Source: VAZQ01 sp036557705 (GTDB lineage Bacteria; Pseudomonadota; Alphaproteobacteria; Rhizobiales; Xanthobacteraceae). From it: a stretch of DNA of 64,000 bases. Position numbers and translations under genes: made by a program. The stretch covers positions 1 through 64,000 of the forward strand of contig DATBHB010000163.1 of the NCBI GenBank assembly GCA_036557705.1, given 5' to 3'. Positions 50,550 to 59,623 of the stretch are shown here, in pieces (position 1 is the stretch's first letter; every line of letters starts with the position of its first letter). The notes below the pieces were generated by a model, which saw only the letters and a list, made by a program, of their open reading frames with translations, had not been told where the DNA came from and made no database searches.

Positions 50550-50714
50550 GTAGGGCGGGTTAGGCGCGCCCGCGAAGTATACAGGCGCGGAAAAGCATTG
50601 AAGGGCGCGCCGTAACCCGCCGCAACCTGCGTGAGGATGGCGGGTTACGGCGCGCCCTTCGAACTGGGAGCACATGCGGCCCGCATCGCACACGGCGCGC
50701 CTAACCCGCCCTAC
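50550..50714. repeat. Palindromic repeat, family D (GTAGGGCGGGTTAGGC ... CTAACCCGCCCTAC)
   Basis: Outer arms GTAGGGCGGGTTAGGCGCGCC and its inverse (CTAACCCGCCCTAC) surround inner GCGCCGTAACCCGCC / GGCGGGTTACGGCGC arms. It lies between the divergent Uma2 and UbiD genes, so their promoters must lie at its edges. Confidence 0.85.
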
Positions 50715-50748
50715 GCACACCAACTGCACTTTCCCCTGGAGACCATTG

Positions 50749-52344
50749 ATGCAGGAAAATTTTCGCCAGTTTCTCGACCGGCTGCGGCAGACCGGCGAAC
50801 TCGTCGACCTGCATCAGCCGGTCGACATCCGTCATATCGCCACGCTTGTCGACCAGGCGAAGACCGCGCTCTATTTTCACAAGGTGATCGGCTACGACAT
50901 GCCGGTCGTCTCCGGCATTATTCGCACCCGCGAGCGCGCGATCATGTCGCTTGGCTGCGAGACCTACCGGGAAATCGAGGACAAGCTGGCGCGGGCAATC
51001 AGTCATCCGATCGCGCCGAAATATGTGAAGACCTCGCCGGCACGTGAGGTTGTCCTCCTCGGCGACGACGTCGATCTCTACACATTGCCGATCCCGATGT
51101 CTTCGATCTACGACGGCGGACCGATGATTACGGCGGGCGTGGTTATCGCGCGCGACCCGGAACTCGGGATCAACAGCGGCATCTATCGCTTTATCGTCAA
51201 GGAGAAGAACCTCACCGGAATCGATATCGTCACACCCAACAACATGCGGCTCTTCGCCCAACGCGCCTACGCGGCCAAACGGCCGCTGCCGATCTCGATC
51301 TCGATTGGGACGCATCCAATCGAGATCACCGGCTCGGGGTATCGGGCGCCGCTCGGCGTCGACGAAATGGCGATCGCCGGCGGCATCCGCGGCGCCCCGG
51401 TCGAACTGGCGCCGTGCGAGACCATCGATCTTCCCTACATTGCCGACGCTGAGATCGTGCTGGAAGCCGAAATCCTGCCCACCGGCTGGACCTGGCCCGA
51501 AGGCCGCTTCGGCGAGTTCACCCGCCTCATGGGCGGGCTGCACTGGAACCCGCTGGTGCGCATCAAGGCGATCTCGATGCGCAAGGACGCGATCTACTAC
51601 AACCTGCACATGCCCTGGGAGAATACCTGGCTCGCCGCTCCTACGCGCTATGCGGCGATCCGCCAAGCGCTCCGCACCGCAGGCGTCGAAGTCAAGGACA
51701 TCAACGTCACGCTCGGCGGCTGCGCGTTCTGGCACGCCGTGATCTCGATCAGAAAGCAACCCGGGGAAGCGAAGAACGCGCTTCTCGCCGCGCTCTCGGT
51801 CATGGATCTCAAGCATGTCGTCGTCGTCGATGACGATATCGACGTGTTCGATCCGACCGAGGTCGAGTGGGCGATCGCGACCCGAGTGCAGGGCGACTGG
51901 GACGTGATGATCGTCACCAATGCACGGGCGAAACCGCTCGACCCCAGCCTGCCGCAGGGTTTCGGCGTGGTGCCGACCGGCGCCAAGGTCGGGATCGACG
52001 CCACCATTCCGGAAGGGATCCCGCGCGAGCATTACGAGCGCATCACCTATGCCTATGCGGATCGCGCCAAGATCGATGATTACGTGAACGGAAGGGCCGA
52101 CGAGCATGGGCGCGGCGGCGACGATGCCGAAATAGCCGCCCTCGCCAAGGAAATCCTGACGATGATCGATCGCGAGCCACTTTATTACACCGACATCGCG
52201 GACCGTTTCTCGTCCTATAATTTCCGCACCGTCGCGCGCGCTCTTGGAGTCCTGCACAAAACTGAGGCGCTGTGGCAGGATTCGCGCGGGCGCATGTGCG
52301 TGCGCGGCTCGCAGTTTGCCGCCAAGCCGCCGGCAAGGAATTAG
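50749..52344 (+). CDS. UbiD-family decarboxylase with C-terminal winged-helix-like extension
   Basis: The product is about 531 residues. The active site is WPEGRFGEFTRLMG with both catalytic Glu, and the Arg lies in NSGIYRFIV; VVDDDIDVFD is also conserved. The start at 50749 follows CTGGAG. Residues about 465-531 (ALAKEILTMIDREPLYYTD, then SYNFRTVARALGVLHKTEAL and SRGRMCV) resemble a winged helix and exceed the usual UbiD end. It shares little local context with the first UbiD gene at 13115. Confidence 0.92.
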   Translation: MQENFRQFLDRLRQTGELVDLHQPVDIRHIATLVDQAKTALYFHKVIGYDMPVVSGIIRTRERAIMSLGCETYREIEDKLARAISHPIAPKYVKTSPAREVVLLGDDVDLYTLPIPMSSIYDGGPMITAGVVIARDPELGINSGIYRFIVKEKNLTGIDIVTPNNMRLFAQRAYAAKRPLPISISIGTHPIEITGSGYRAPLGVDEMAIAGGIRGAPVELAPCETIDLPYIADAEIVLEAEILPTGWTWPEGRFGEFTRLMGGLHWNPLVRIKAISMRKDAIYYNLHMPWENTWLAAPTRYAAIRQALRTAGVEVKDINVTLGGCAFWHAVISIRKQPGEAKNALLAALSVMDLKHVVVVDDDIDVFDPTEVEWAIATRVQGDWDVMIVTNARAKPLDPSLPQGFGVVPTGAKVGIDATIPEGIPREHYERITYAYADRAKIDDYVNGRADEHGRGGDDAEIAALAKEILTMIDREPLYYTDIADRFSSYNFRTVARALGVLHKTEALWQDSRGRMCVRGSQFAAKPPARN

Positions 52345-52389
52345 TTGTATCGATTCGTGAAACCGATCAGATCGTGCCACAAACACGGA

Positions 52390-52520
52390 CCTCATCCTGA
52401 GGAGGTCACGCGCAGCTTGCTGCGCCTGACCGTCTCGAAGGATGGCCGCCGGAACAGCGCCTGTGGCCGTCCTTCGAGAGGGCGCGCGCTGGAGAAGCGC
52501 CCGCCTCCTCAGGACGAGGT
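52390..52520. repeat. Palindromic repeat, family B-like
   Basis: CCTCATCCTGAGGAGGTCACGC and CCTCCTCAGGACGAGG arms, with GTCTCGAAGGATGGCC and GGCCGTCCTTCGAGAG inside. It separates the UbiD gene from the HicAB pair. Confidence 0.75.
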
Positions 52521-52587
52521 CCCGGGTGTGCTGATAGGAACCTCGGAAGCGCTGTAGTGGTTTTTGGCGCAGATGAAGGAGCCGACG

Positions 52588-52824
52588 ATGTCCAAACCGG
52601 TGATCTTCACAGTTTCCGCAATCTGGGACGAGGAGGCATCGGTCTGGAGCGGCCATTGCGACGACATCCCGGCGGCAGCCGATGCGCTCACACTTGATGA
52701 GCTGCTGGCGAAGATTTCCGCGATGGCGCTCGATCTCTTGCCGGATAACCATCCTGACATGGACCCGGAATCAGTGTTCGTTCAAATCACTGCGTTGCGC
52801 GAAGCCGAAGCGGTCGCGACTTGA
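52588..52824 (+). CDS. HicB-like antitoxin (DUF1902)
   Basis: The product is about 78 residues. KPVIFTVSAIWDEEASVWSG, quoted as IWDEEASVWSGHCDDIP, and a helix DELLAKISAMALDLLPDN match DUF1902, a truncated HicB fold. AAGGAG lies six bases before ATG 52588. The TGA is directly followed by the toxin ATG. Confidence 0.85.
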   Translation: MSKPVIFTVSAIWDEEASVWSGHCDDIPAAADALTLDELLAKISAMALDLLPDNHPDMDPESVFVQITALREAEAVAT

Positions 52825-53022
52825 ATGGCGCCGCAATTTGATCGGCACTTGCGGGAGCTGTTGCGCGCGGCGGGCTGCAAATTTCTACGCCAAGGCCGGG
52901 GCAGCCACGAGATTTGGTATAGTCCCATTACGCGACGAAACTTCGCGGTCCCTGTCGGAATCCCGAGCCGGCACACGGCGAATGCGATCCTGCGCCAAGC
53001 TGGCCTACCAAAGGCATTTTGA
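52825..53022 (+). CDS. HicA-type toxin
   Basis: The product is 65 residues. HLRELLRAAGCKFLRQGRGSHEIWYSP (core GRGSHEIW) has the HicA catalytic His, and VPVGIPSRHTANAILRQAGL is the C-terminal half. HicA toxins cleave mRNA. It abuts the antitoxin with no gap, an antitoxin-first order. Confidence 0.88.
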   Translation: MAPQFDRHLRELLRAAGCKFLRQGRGSHEIWYSPITRRNFAVPVGIPSRHTANAILRQAGLPKAF

Positions 53023-53041
53023 AGCACCGATACGCGTATAA

Positions 53042-54037
53042 TTACTCCGGCTTGATTCCCGCCCTCGCGGCCACTGCGCGCCATTTTTCGAGGTCTGCGC
53101 GGATGAACTCGCGCAGTTCGCCGGGTGTGCTCGTCTCGGCTTCGATTGCCTGCGCAGCAAGCGCTCGCTTTACGGCGGGCTCATTCACGATCGCGTTGAT
53201 CTCGCGACTGAGCCGGGCGGTAAGCTGCGGCGGAAACGCCGCGGGCGCAACGACTGCAAACCATAGCGAGGCTTCGAATCCGGGCAGCCCGGCTTCGGCC
53301 ATGGTCGGGACGTCCGGAAGATCGTCCAATCGCCGGGCGGTCGTAACCGCAAGCGCGCGAACTTTGCCACCGCGAATAAGCGGCAGGCTCGTCCCGACGA
53401 CCCCGAAGGTCATGTCGATGCGTCCTTCGGCGAGGTCGAGGAGCGCCTGCCCCGTGCTGCGGTAGGGGACATGATTGAGCTCCACGCCCGCCATGCTCGA
53501 CATCAGCTCGACCGCAAGGTGCGCAAGGCTCAGCGTCCCGGTCGACGAATAGCTCAAAACCTTCGGCTTTGCGCGCGCAAGCGCCAGAAGCTCGGAAAGA
53601 GATTTCGCCGGCAGGCGCGGTGACACCGTGAGCACGTAGGGCACGATGCCGATCAGCGCGATTGGAACGAAATCCCTGATCGGGTCGTAAGCGAGCTTGG
53701 CATTGAGGATCGCGGCGGTGACGTGCGTCGTCGAGGTCGCCATGCCCAGCGTGTAGCCATCGGCGAACGCCTTGGCGACCGCTTCGGCCGCGATGGCGCC
53801 GCTCGCCCCGGGACGATTCTCGATCACGATCGTCTGGCCGAGGCGTTCGCTCAGTCGCTGGGCAACGAGCCGCCCCACGACATCGACCGCCGCGCCCGCC
53901 GGCAGCGGCACAATCATGCGAATGGGTCTCTCGGGCCAGCGTACGTCAGCACCGGCGCCGGCACCCTGCGCAAAGGCTGCCACGGGTGCTGCTATTAAAA
54001 GCAACAGCGCAACCGCAGAACTGCGCCCAACGCCCAC
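53042..54037 (-). CDS. Bug-family (TctC-like) substrate-binding protein
   Basis: The product is 331 residues. After a signal peptide come WPERPIRMIVPLPAGAAVDVVGR, IVIENRPGASGAIAAEAVAKA and DLPDVPTMAEAGLPGFEAS, the Bug signatures. It begins with a GTG two bases after the dioxygenase stop. No TctA/TctB membrane genes are nearby, as is common for Bug proteins. The ligand is probably a carboxylate. Confidence 0.93.
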   Translation of the reverse strand: MGVGRSSAVALLLLIAAPVAAFAQGAGAGADVRWPERPIRMIVPLPAGAAVDVVGRLVAQRLSERLGQTIVIENRPGASGAIAAEAVAKAFADGYTLGMATSTTHVTAAILNAKLAYDPIRDFVPIALIGIVPYVLTVSPRLPAKSLSELLALARAKPKVLSYSSTGTLSLAHLAVELMSSMAGVELNHVPYRSTGQALLDLAEGRIDMTFGVVGTSLPLIRGGKVRALAVTTARRLDDLPDVPTMAEAGLPGFEASLWFAVVAPAAFPPQLTARLSREINAIVNEPAVKRALAAQAIEAETSTPGELREFIRADLEKWRAVAARAGIKPE

Positions 54038-54039
54038 GA

Positions 54040-55113
54040 TCAGGCCGCTTCGTGCACGTCGAGCGGAGCGATCCGCCTCACTCCCTTGACGTTGACGCCG
54101 CGCCCGGCACGTCCGGTACGCTGCTCCTGCGGGATCGGACGCCCCTCGGGATCATAGAGCCACAGCCGCAGCAGATGACGCTTGCGCGCCGGCTCGGACC
54201 AGTCTTCGTATTCGCGTCGCGTGTGCAGCGTGACGAAATTATTGAGGAACTGGATGTCTCCGCGCTGAAAGTCGATGTCGAGCGCGCATTCCTCGACGGT
54301 GCGGCGATAGGCTTCCACGGCTTCCTTCTGGGCCGGCGTGAATTTCGGCACGCCGGGGATTTGCTGCGCCTTGTCGATGACGGCGCCTAAACCGGTGGCG
54401 CTGAAATAACCTTCAATGAACGAGAAGATCGGCTGCTTGAAATACGGCAGTTCGCCCGCACTGATCTCGCCACTGCGCGAGCGATAGAAATCTTCGGTCA
54501 ACACCTTCACCAGATCGGGTTGCCGCTCGAGCATCCGGTTATAAACCGTCACTGAGCTGGCGACGCGGCTCGCCCCGCCGCTCTTCGAGGTCTGCAGGCA
54601 GAGCAGGCCCACATAGTCGGAGGCGTCGGTGTGAAACCGCATCTCGGCGCGCGTCATGTAGCCGCGCGTATGCGGATCGTTATAGTCGCCGCCGAGGTCC
54701 TTCACGTGGCCGAGGATGTGGCCGAATTTGTTCTGCGACATCGTTTCGCCGAGCCAGGAGCCGAGCCCGATATAAGCGATGGCGGTCTCTTCTCGATCGA
54801 ACCGGTCGAGCGGAAATTCGCGCATCATGACGATGCCGCGCCCGTCGAGGAGTTCGCGCCGCACGTCGAGGAGCACCTCGCCGAAACCGCGCAGCGGAAA
54901 GTCCTCGCGCCTGATGTCGACCATGGCCACGCCCTTGCGCCGTACCGCGGCGATGTTCTCGGCCAACTCGTCGGCATCGCCATCGGTGAGCCGATAGCTC
55001 CAGCTTGCGACATCCTTGAGAGCCTCCGGCGCCCAGCCGGCTGGATCGACGACCGGCTGCATCGGCGCGGCCGGGAGCCGCCGGGCGTTCCTGAAGCTGC
55101 GGAAATCGGGCAT
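54040..55113 (-). CDS. TauD/TfdA-family Fe(II)/2-oxoglutarate dioxygenase
   Basis: The product is about 357 residues. The iron ligands are FHTDASDYVGL (His, Asp) and TLHTRREYEDW (distal His), with the 2-oxoglutarate Arg in RHLLRLWLYDP. GAGAGGAG precedes ATG 55113; the longer frame runs through a family-A repeat. It is flanked by Bug-type receptors on both sides, which suggests it oxidises an imported organic acid or amino-acid-like compound (inference). Confidence 0.92.
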   Translation of the reverse strand: MPDFRSFRNARRLPAAPMQPVVDPAGWAPEALKDVASWSYRLTDGDADELAENIAAVRRKGVAMVDIRREDFPLRGFGEVLLDVRRELLDGRGIVMMREFPLDRFDREETAIAYIGLGSWLGETMSQNKFGHILGHVKDLGGDYNDPHTRGYMTRAEMRFHTDASDYVGLLCLQTSKSGGASRVASSVTVYNRMLERQPDLVKVLTEDFYRSRSGEISAGELPYFKQPIFSFIEGYFSATGLGAVIDKAQQIPGVPKFTPAQKEAVEAYRRTVEECALDIDFQRGDIQFLNNFVTLHTRREYEDWSEPARKRHLLRLWLYDPEGRPIPQEQRTGRAGRGVNVKGVRRIAPLDVHEAA

Positions 55114-55159
55114 GAATTCGCTCCTCTCGGAGATACCGGTCCGACAATAGCGCGACGTT

Positions 55160-55321
55160 GTAGGGTGGGCAAAGGCGCCGCTCGAAAGACGCAACAAACG
55201 CACCGCCCAAGGGCGCCTTTGCCCACGCGGTCTTGAGTCGGAGAATCCGGGCCGTGTGGGCAAAATCGCGCCGCCGTTCTCGCGTGCGGAAACGGTTCGT
55301 GTGCGATTTTGCCCACCCTAC
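55160..55321. repeat. Palindromic repeat, family A
   Basis: Full-length copy (GTAGGGTGGGCAAAGGCGCC ... GATTTTGCCCACCCTAC) between the receptor stop and the dioxygenase start. Confidence 0.85.
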
Positions 55322-55347
55322 GGTGCGTCGCCTCACGAAGCTCCAGC

Positions 55348-56367
55348 CTACTCGATCACGTCCTTCACCTTCCTGGCCAATTCCGGCGACGCCGCGTAGA
55401 TCGATTTGATTATCTGTTCCGCCTCGACGGCGGTGACCGGATCGAGCGGAAGATTCTGCTTCTCCGCCTCGTTCAGGAAATTCTGATCCCTCAGCATTTC
55501 CTCGACGGCTGAGCGCAGAATCGCGACCCGCTCGGGCGCAACCTCTTTGGCGACGACGAGCGGGCGCCCCACCTCGCTCGGACCGTTGAGAACGAGCAGC
55601 AGATCGCGCTGTTCCTTCGTCTTCGCGAGATCGACCACATAGGGAACGCTCGCCGGCATGTCCGCGGGCCGTTTCGGCGAGAAGCGCACCAGAACGTTGA
55701 TCCGGTGGTTGATGATCCAATCCTGCGGGATCGCGCTCCACGAGCCGCAGTTGCCTTCGACCTCGCCGCGCTCAAGCGCAAGCCGCTGCTCGTTGCTGCC
55801 CGGATAACCGGAAATCTGCCGCAACGGCGCCCGGAAGACCTTGCGCAGGATCGCGCCGTTCACGTAGGCGTTCGAGCCCTTGGCGGTGTTTCCGATCAGA
55901 AACTCCCGGCGCTTCATCATCTCGTCCCAGGTGCGAACTCCGCTTGCGACCGAGGCGTAGCAGACGCGCACGTCGCGCAGCAGCGCGCCGAGCCAGTGGT
56001 AGTTCGCGAAGTTCATCTTGACGGCACCGGGCGACGCAATGGATTCGAGGATCAGGCCGGGATCGAACAACGCGATCACCGTGCCGTCCTTCGGGGCACT
56101 GAGATCAAGGTAACGCACCGAGGTCAGGCTCGCTGCGCCCGGCATGTTCTGAACGATGACGTTCGGATTGCCGGCAATGTGACGCCCGAGGTGCCGGGCG
56201 ATCAAGCGGGCATACTGGTCATAGCCGCCGCCTGCGGAGTAACCGACCAATACAATGATCGTCTTGCCCTTGAAGAATGAGTCCTGCGCCGGCGCACCCT
56301 CCCCAACCGCACCGAGGATGAAGACGAGGAAGGCCGAGATCAGACAGCGTGCCATGGCAAGCTTCAT
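55348..56367 (-). CDS. Tripartite tricarboxylate-type binding protein
   Basis: The product is about 339 residues with a signal peptide (LISAFLVFILGAVGEGAPAQ). FFKGKTIIVLVGYSAGGGYDQYARLIARHL and NVIVQNMPGAASLTSVRYL match Bug-like receptors in which the usual IVPFPAGG is replaced by VLVGYSAGGGYD. ATG 56367 is preferred over 56397. It is a second receptor for the dioxygenase cluster or for the secreted protein encoded divergently. Confidence 0.88.
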   Translation of the reverse strand: MKLAMARCLISAFLVFILGAVGEGAPAQDSFFKGKTIIVLVGYSAGGGYDQYARLIARHLGRHIAGNPNVIVQNMPGAASLTSVRYLDLSAPKDGTVIALFDPGLILESIASPGAVKMNFANYHWLGALLRDVRVCYASVASGVRTWDEMMKRREFLIGNTAKGSNAYVNGAILRKVFRAPLRQISGYPGSNEQRLALERGEVEGNCGSWSAIPQDWIINHRINVLVRFSPKRPADMPASVPYVVDLAKTKEQRDLLLVLNGPSEVGRPLVVAKEVAPERVAILRSAVEEMLRDQNFLNEAEKQNLPLDPVTAVEAEQIIKSIYAASPELARKVKDVIE

Positions 56368-56530
56368 TCTGAAGGTCCCTGGTTCTGCGGTTATCATAGC
56401 TCATTCCGCCGACGATGGCGGCCAGGGCCGCATTGCGGAGCGCCGGCGGATTGTGCATGGATAGCACCCGTTCCGGTACCGACCGCCAGGCACGCAATAA
56501 ATCAGGCCGGAACGGCCAAGGGAGGAAAAC

Positions 56531-58702
56531 ATGGGCAGAAGCAGGCGCTGGTACGCAGGCGCAGCAGCCATCGCGATCGCATGGATCATGAGCGGGAGCG
56601 CGCCGCAGGCGCAGCAGGCGACCGGAATCAGCATCGGCGATAGCGATATCGGCGGTGTCGTCACGGGACCGAACGGCCCTGAGGCCGGCGTCTGGGTGAT
56701 TGCGGAAACCAACGACCTTCCGACCAAATTCGCGAAGATCGTCGTCACCGACGATCAGGGCCGCTACGTGCTGCCGCAACTGCCAAAGGCCAAGTACACC
56801 GTTTGGGTGCGCGGCTACGGCCTCGTCGACTCGCACAAGGTCGAGAGCGAAACGGGCCGGATGCTCGATCTCAAGGCCGTGCCGGCGCCCAATGCGGCGG
56901 CCGCCGCGGAATATTATCCGGCGATCTACTGGTGGTCGATGCTGCACATCCCGGACAAGAGCCAATTCCCCGGGACGGGGAGCGGCCCCGGCGGCAATGG
57001 CGTTCCGACGACGCTGCACAGCCAAGCCGCCTGGCTCGCGGCGCTCAAAACCGACGGCTGCGTCGGTTGCCATCAGGTCGGCAACAAGGCGACGCGCACG
57101 ATCGGGGAAACTTTGGGTCACTTCGATTCCACCTATTCGGCTTGGGTGCGGCGCGTGCAATCCGGTCAGGCGAGTTCGACGATGGCCCGCGACATCGGCC
57201 GCCTCAATACCGAACTCGCGCTGAAATTTTTCGCCGACTGGACCGACCGTATTGCGGCGGGTGACTTGCCCCGCGAAAAACCGCAGCGGCCGCAGGGCAT
57301 CGAACGCAATGTCGTGGTGAGCGTGTGGGACTGGGGCACGCCCAAAATGTATCTGCACGACGAGATCTCGACCGACCGCCGAAACCCGACTGTGAACGCC
57401 AACGGTCCGATCTATGGAACGCCGGAATTGAGCAGCGACCATACGCCTGTGCTCGACCCGGTGGCGAACAAGGCGTGGGACATCAAGGTGCCGGTGCGCG
57501 ACGCGAAGACTCCGTCGTCGTTCGACGACCCGATGTTCGCGGCATCGCCCTACTGGGGCGACGAAAAAATCTGGGACAGCCAGACCAGTCCGCACAATCC
57601 GATGATCGATCACAAGGGACGCACCTGGTTTACGGCGCGTCTGCACGGACCTCAGGCTTCAGCGTTCTGCCGGCAAGGCTCGAACCATCCCTCCGCGAAG
57701 CTCTATCCGGTCGAGCGTTCAGGGCGCGCGCTTGCGATGTACGATCCGAAGACCAACAAGTTCACGACCGTCGATACCTGTTTCAGCACGCATCACATTC
57801 AGTTCGACACGAAGAACAGGCTTTGGGCATCGAGCGGGGTGGGCGGCAACGGCAACGGCGACATCGTCGGCTGGCTCGATGTCGATAAATTCGATCAGAC
57901 CGGCGACGAGCAGGCGTCCCAGGGCTGGACTCCAATCGTCATCGATACCAACGGCAACGGCAAGCGCGACGAAGGTTACGTGCAGGCAAACCAGCCGGTC
58001 GATCCCACGAAGGACAAGCGGATCGTGGCGGGATTCTACGGCGTCGCGCCGAGCCCGGCTGACGGCACGATCTGGGGCTCGGTGCTCGGTTTCCCCGGCT
58101 TGGTCGTGCGTGTCGATCCGGGTAATGACCCCAACCACGCGCTTTCGGAAGTCTACGAGGTGCCCTATCCCGGCTATTCGCCGCGCGGGATCGATATCGA
58201 TACGCAAGGCGTGGTCTGGGTGCCGCTCGGCAGCGGCCATATGGGCAGCTTCGATCGGCGCAAATGCAAGGGCCCGCTCAACGGACCAAACGCGACCGGC
58301 AAGCAATGCCCCGAAGGTTGGACGCTCTATCGCCTGCCCGGGCCGCAGTTCGAGGGCGTGACCGAACCGGAGACCGGCAGCGCGGAAGGAAGCTACTACA
58401 CGTTCGTGGACCAGCACGACACCTTCGGACTGGGCAAGGACGTGCCGATGGCCACCGGCAATAATTCCGATTCCCTGCACGTGCTGGTGAACGGCAAATT
58501 CATCGAGCTTCGCGTGCCCTATCCGATCGGTTTCTTCGCCAAGGGCGTCGACGGACGCATCGATGATCCTAATGCTGGCTGGAAAGGGCGCGGGCTGTGG
58601 ACGGCCTACGGCAACCGCACTCCGTTCCATCTCGAAGGCGGAAAAGGCACGCGCCCGAAGGTGGTGAAATTGCAGCTTCGCCCCGATCCGCTGGCGCGAT
58701 GA
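56531..58702 (+). CDS. Secreted protein: carboxypeptidase-regulatory-like domain, c-type heme site, beta-propeller
   Basis: The product is 723 residues. GGGAGGA precedes the ATG; residues 1-28 are a signal peptide. Residues about 36-118 are a Greek-key regulatory-like domain (GGVVTGPNGPEAGVWV, DDQGRYVLPQLP). DGCVGCHQVG gives a CxxCH heme site (Cys177, Cys180, His181). The remainder, about 270-720, repeats W-G/D and asparagine-rich loops like a Vgb/SMP-30-type beta-propeller, with an EF-like loop DTNGNGKRDEGY. It is periplasmic; an electron-transfer or oxidative enzyme role is inferred. The crotonase gene follows within ten bases. Confidence 0.85.
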   Translation: MGRSRRWYAGAAAIAIAWIMSGSAPQAQQATGISIGDSDIGGVVTGPNGPEAGVWVIAETNDLPTKFAKIVVTDDQGRYVLPQLPKAKYTVWVRGYGLVDSHKVESETGRMLDLKAVPAPNAAAAAEYYPAIYWWSMLHIPDKSQFPGTGSGPGGNGVPTTLHSQAAWLAALKTDGCVGCHQVGNKATRTIGETLGHFDSTYSAWVRRVQSGQASSTMARDIGRLNTELALKFFADWTDRIAAGDLPREKPQRPQGIERNVVVSVWDWGTPKMYLHDEISTDRRNPTVNANGPIYGTPELSSDHTPVLDPVANKAWDIKVPVRDAKTPSSFDDPMFAASPYWGDEKIWDSQTSPHNPMIDHKGRTWFTARLHGPQASAFCRQGSNHPSAKLYPVERSGRALAMYDPKTNKFTTVDTCFSTHHIQFDTKNRLWASSGVGGNGNGDIVGWLDVDKFDQTGDEQASQGWTPIVIDTNGNGKRDEGYVQANQPVDPTKDKRIVAGFYGVAPSPADGTIWGSVLGFPGLVVRVDPGNDPNHALSEVYEVPYPGYSPRGIDIDTQGVVWVPLGSGHMGSFDRRKCKGPLNGPNATGKQCPEGWTLYRLPGPQFEGVTEPETGSAEGSYYTFVDQHDTFGLGKDVPMATGNNSDSLHVLVNGKFIELRVPYPIGFFAKGVDGRIDDPNAGWKGRGLWTAYGNRTPFHLEGGKGTRPKVVKLQLRPDPLAR

Positions 58703-58712
58703 AGTGCATCGC

Positions 58713-59453
58713 ATGAGCGATTTTCTGATCGAGCAGCAAGGCGGCGTGCTCCGGGTGACGATCAATCACCCGGAGCGCGGCAACGCCATGAGCGACGAGA
58801 TGGCGGCCGAGCTTGCTCGCCTTGTCGAGGGCGCCGCCAAGGTTGCGAGCGTCATGGTGCTGCGCGCAGCCGGCGAGGATTTCTGCATCGGCCGCCATCG
58901 TCCGGCCGCTGCGCAGCCTGCCGCGCCGCCCGACGACGCGCTCGGCCGCCGCGATGCGAGCGAAGTGATCTTCAACTGCTACGGCGCCTTCCGCCGTGCC
59001 GCGATCCCGATCATCGGGCTCGTGCGCGGGCGGGCGCTCGGTTTCGGCTGTGCGGTTGCGGCATCATGCGACATCACGATCGCCGGCGAGCACGCCCGCT
59101 TCCAGGTGCCCGAATTCGCCCACAACATCATGCCGACGATGGTGATGTCCTCGCTGGTCGGTCGGCTTCATCCCAAGGCGATTAGTTACTTGGTCTACTC
59201 CACCGCCATGATATCCGCCGAGCGGGCACTCACTTTCGGGCTGGTAAGCGAGATCGTGCCGGAAGCCGAGCTTGACGCCGCTGCGGACAAAATCTGCCAA
59301 ATGATCCTCAAGGCGCCGCGCATGGCGACCGAAGCCGTGAAGGAATACATGCGCGCGGCCCCTGACATGGCAATCGCCGGCGCAGTCGATTTCGCGCGCA
59401 ACCTCCACGCCACCATCAATGCTTCGATCGGGGCTCGGCGCAAGCAGTCGTAA
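58713..59453 (+). CDS. Enoyl-CoA hydratase/isomerase (crotonase) family protein
   Basis: The product is about 246 residues. VTINHPERGNAMSDEM is the crotonase opening; the oxyanion hole is AGEDFCIGRHR and RGRALGFGCAVAASCD; and RFQVPEFAHNIMP carries a candidate acid. ATG 58713 is favoured over GTG 58704. It acts on a CoA ester made by an unlinked ligase. It sits after the secreted heme protein on the same strand. Confidence 0.92.
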   Translation: MSDFLIEQQGGVLRVTINHPERGNAMSDEMAAELARLVEGAAKVASVMVLRAAGEDFCIGRHRPAAAQPAAPPDDALGRRDASEVIFNCYGAFRRAAIPIIGLVRGRALGFGCAVAASCDITIAGEHARFQVPEFAHNIMPTMVMSSLVGRLHPKAISYLVYSTAMISAERALTFGLVSEIVPEAELDAAADKICQMILKAPRMATEAVKEYMRAAPDMAIAGAVDFARNLHATINASIGARRKQS

Positions 59454-59476
59454 GTCTGACCGAGTCAGAGAACTTC

Positions 59477-59616
59477 GTAGGGTGGGCAAAGGCGCCGCGC
59501 TTCAGCGCGTGTGCCGTGCCCACGCGGTCCTCAGTCGCGAGTTGACCGCGTGGGCAAAATCGCGGTGAGCATATTATGTGCTTCAGGACTTGAGGACGCG
59601 ATTTTGCCCACCCTAC
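59477..59616. repeat. Palindromic repeat, family A
   Basis: Full copy (GTAGGGTGGGCAAAGGCGCC ... GATTTTGCCCACCCTAC) between the convergent crotonase and tonB genes, a probable bidirectional 3'-end structure. Confidence 0.85.
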
Positions 59617-59623
59617 ATTCCGT

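Noticed and set aside
50701..52752. Minus-strand frame of 683 codons
   Set aside because: It is exactly antisense to the well-supported UbiD gene and has no recognisable domains.
54640..55741. Minus-strand frame of 353 codons crossing a repeat
   Set aside because: It overlaps the dioxygenase and receptor genes in another frame and lacks motifs.
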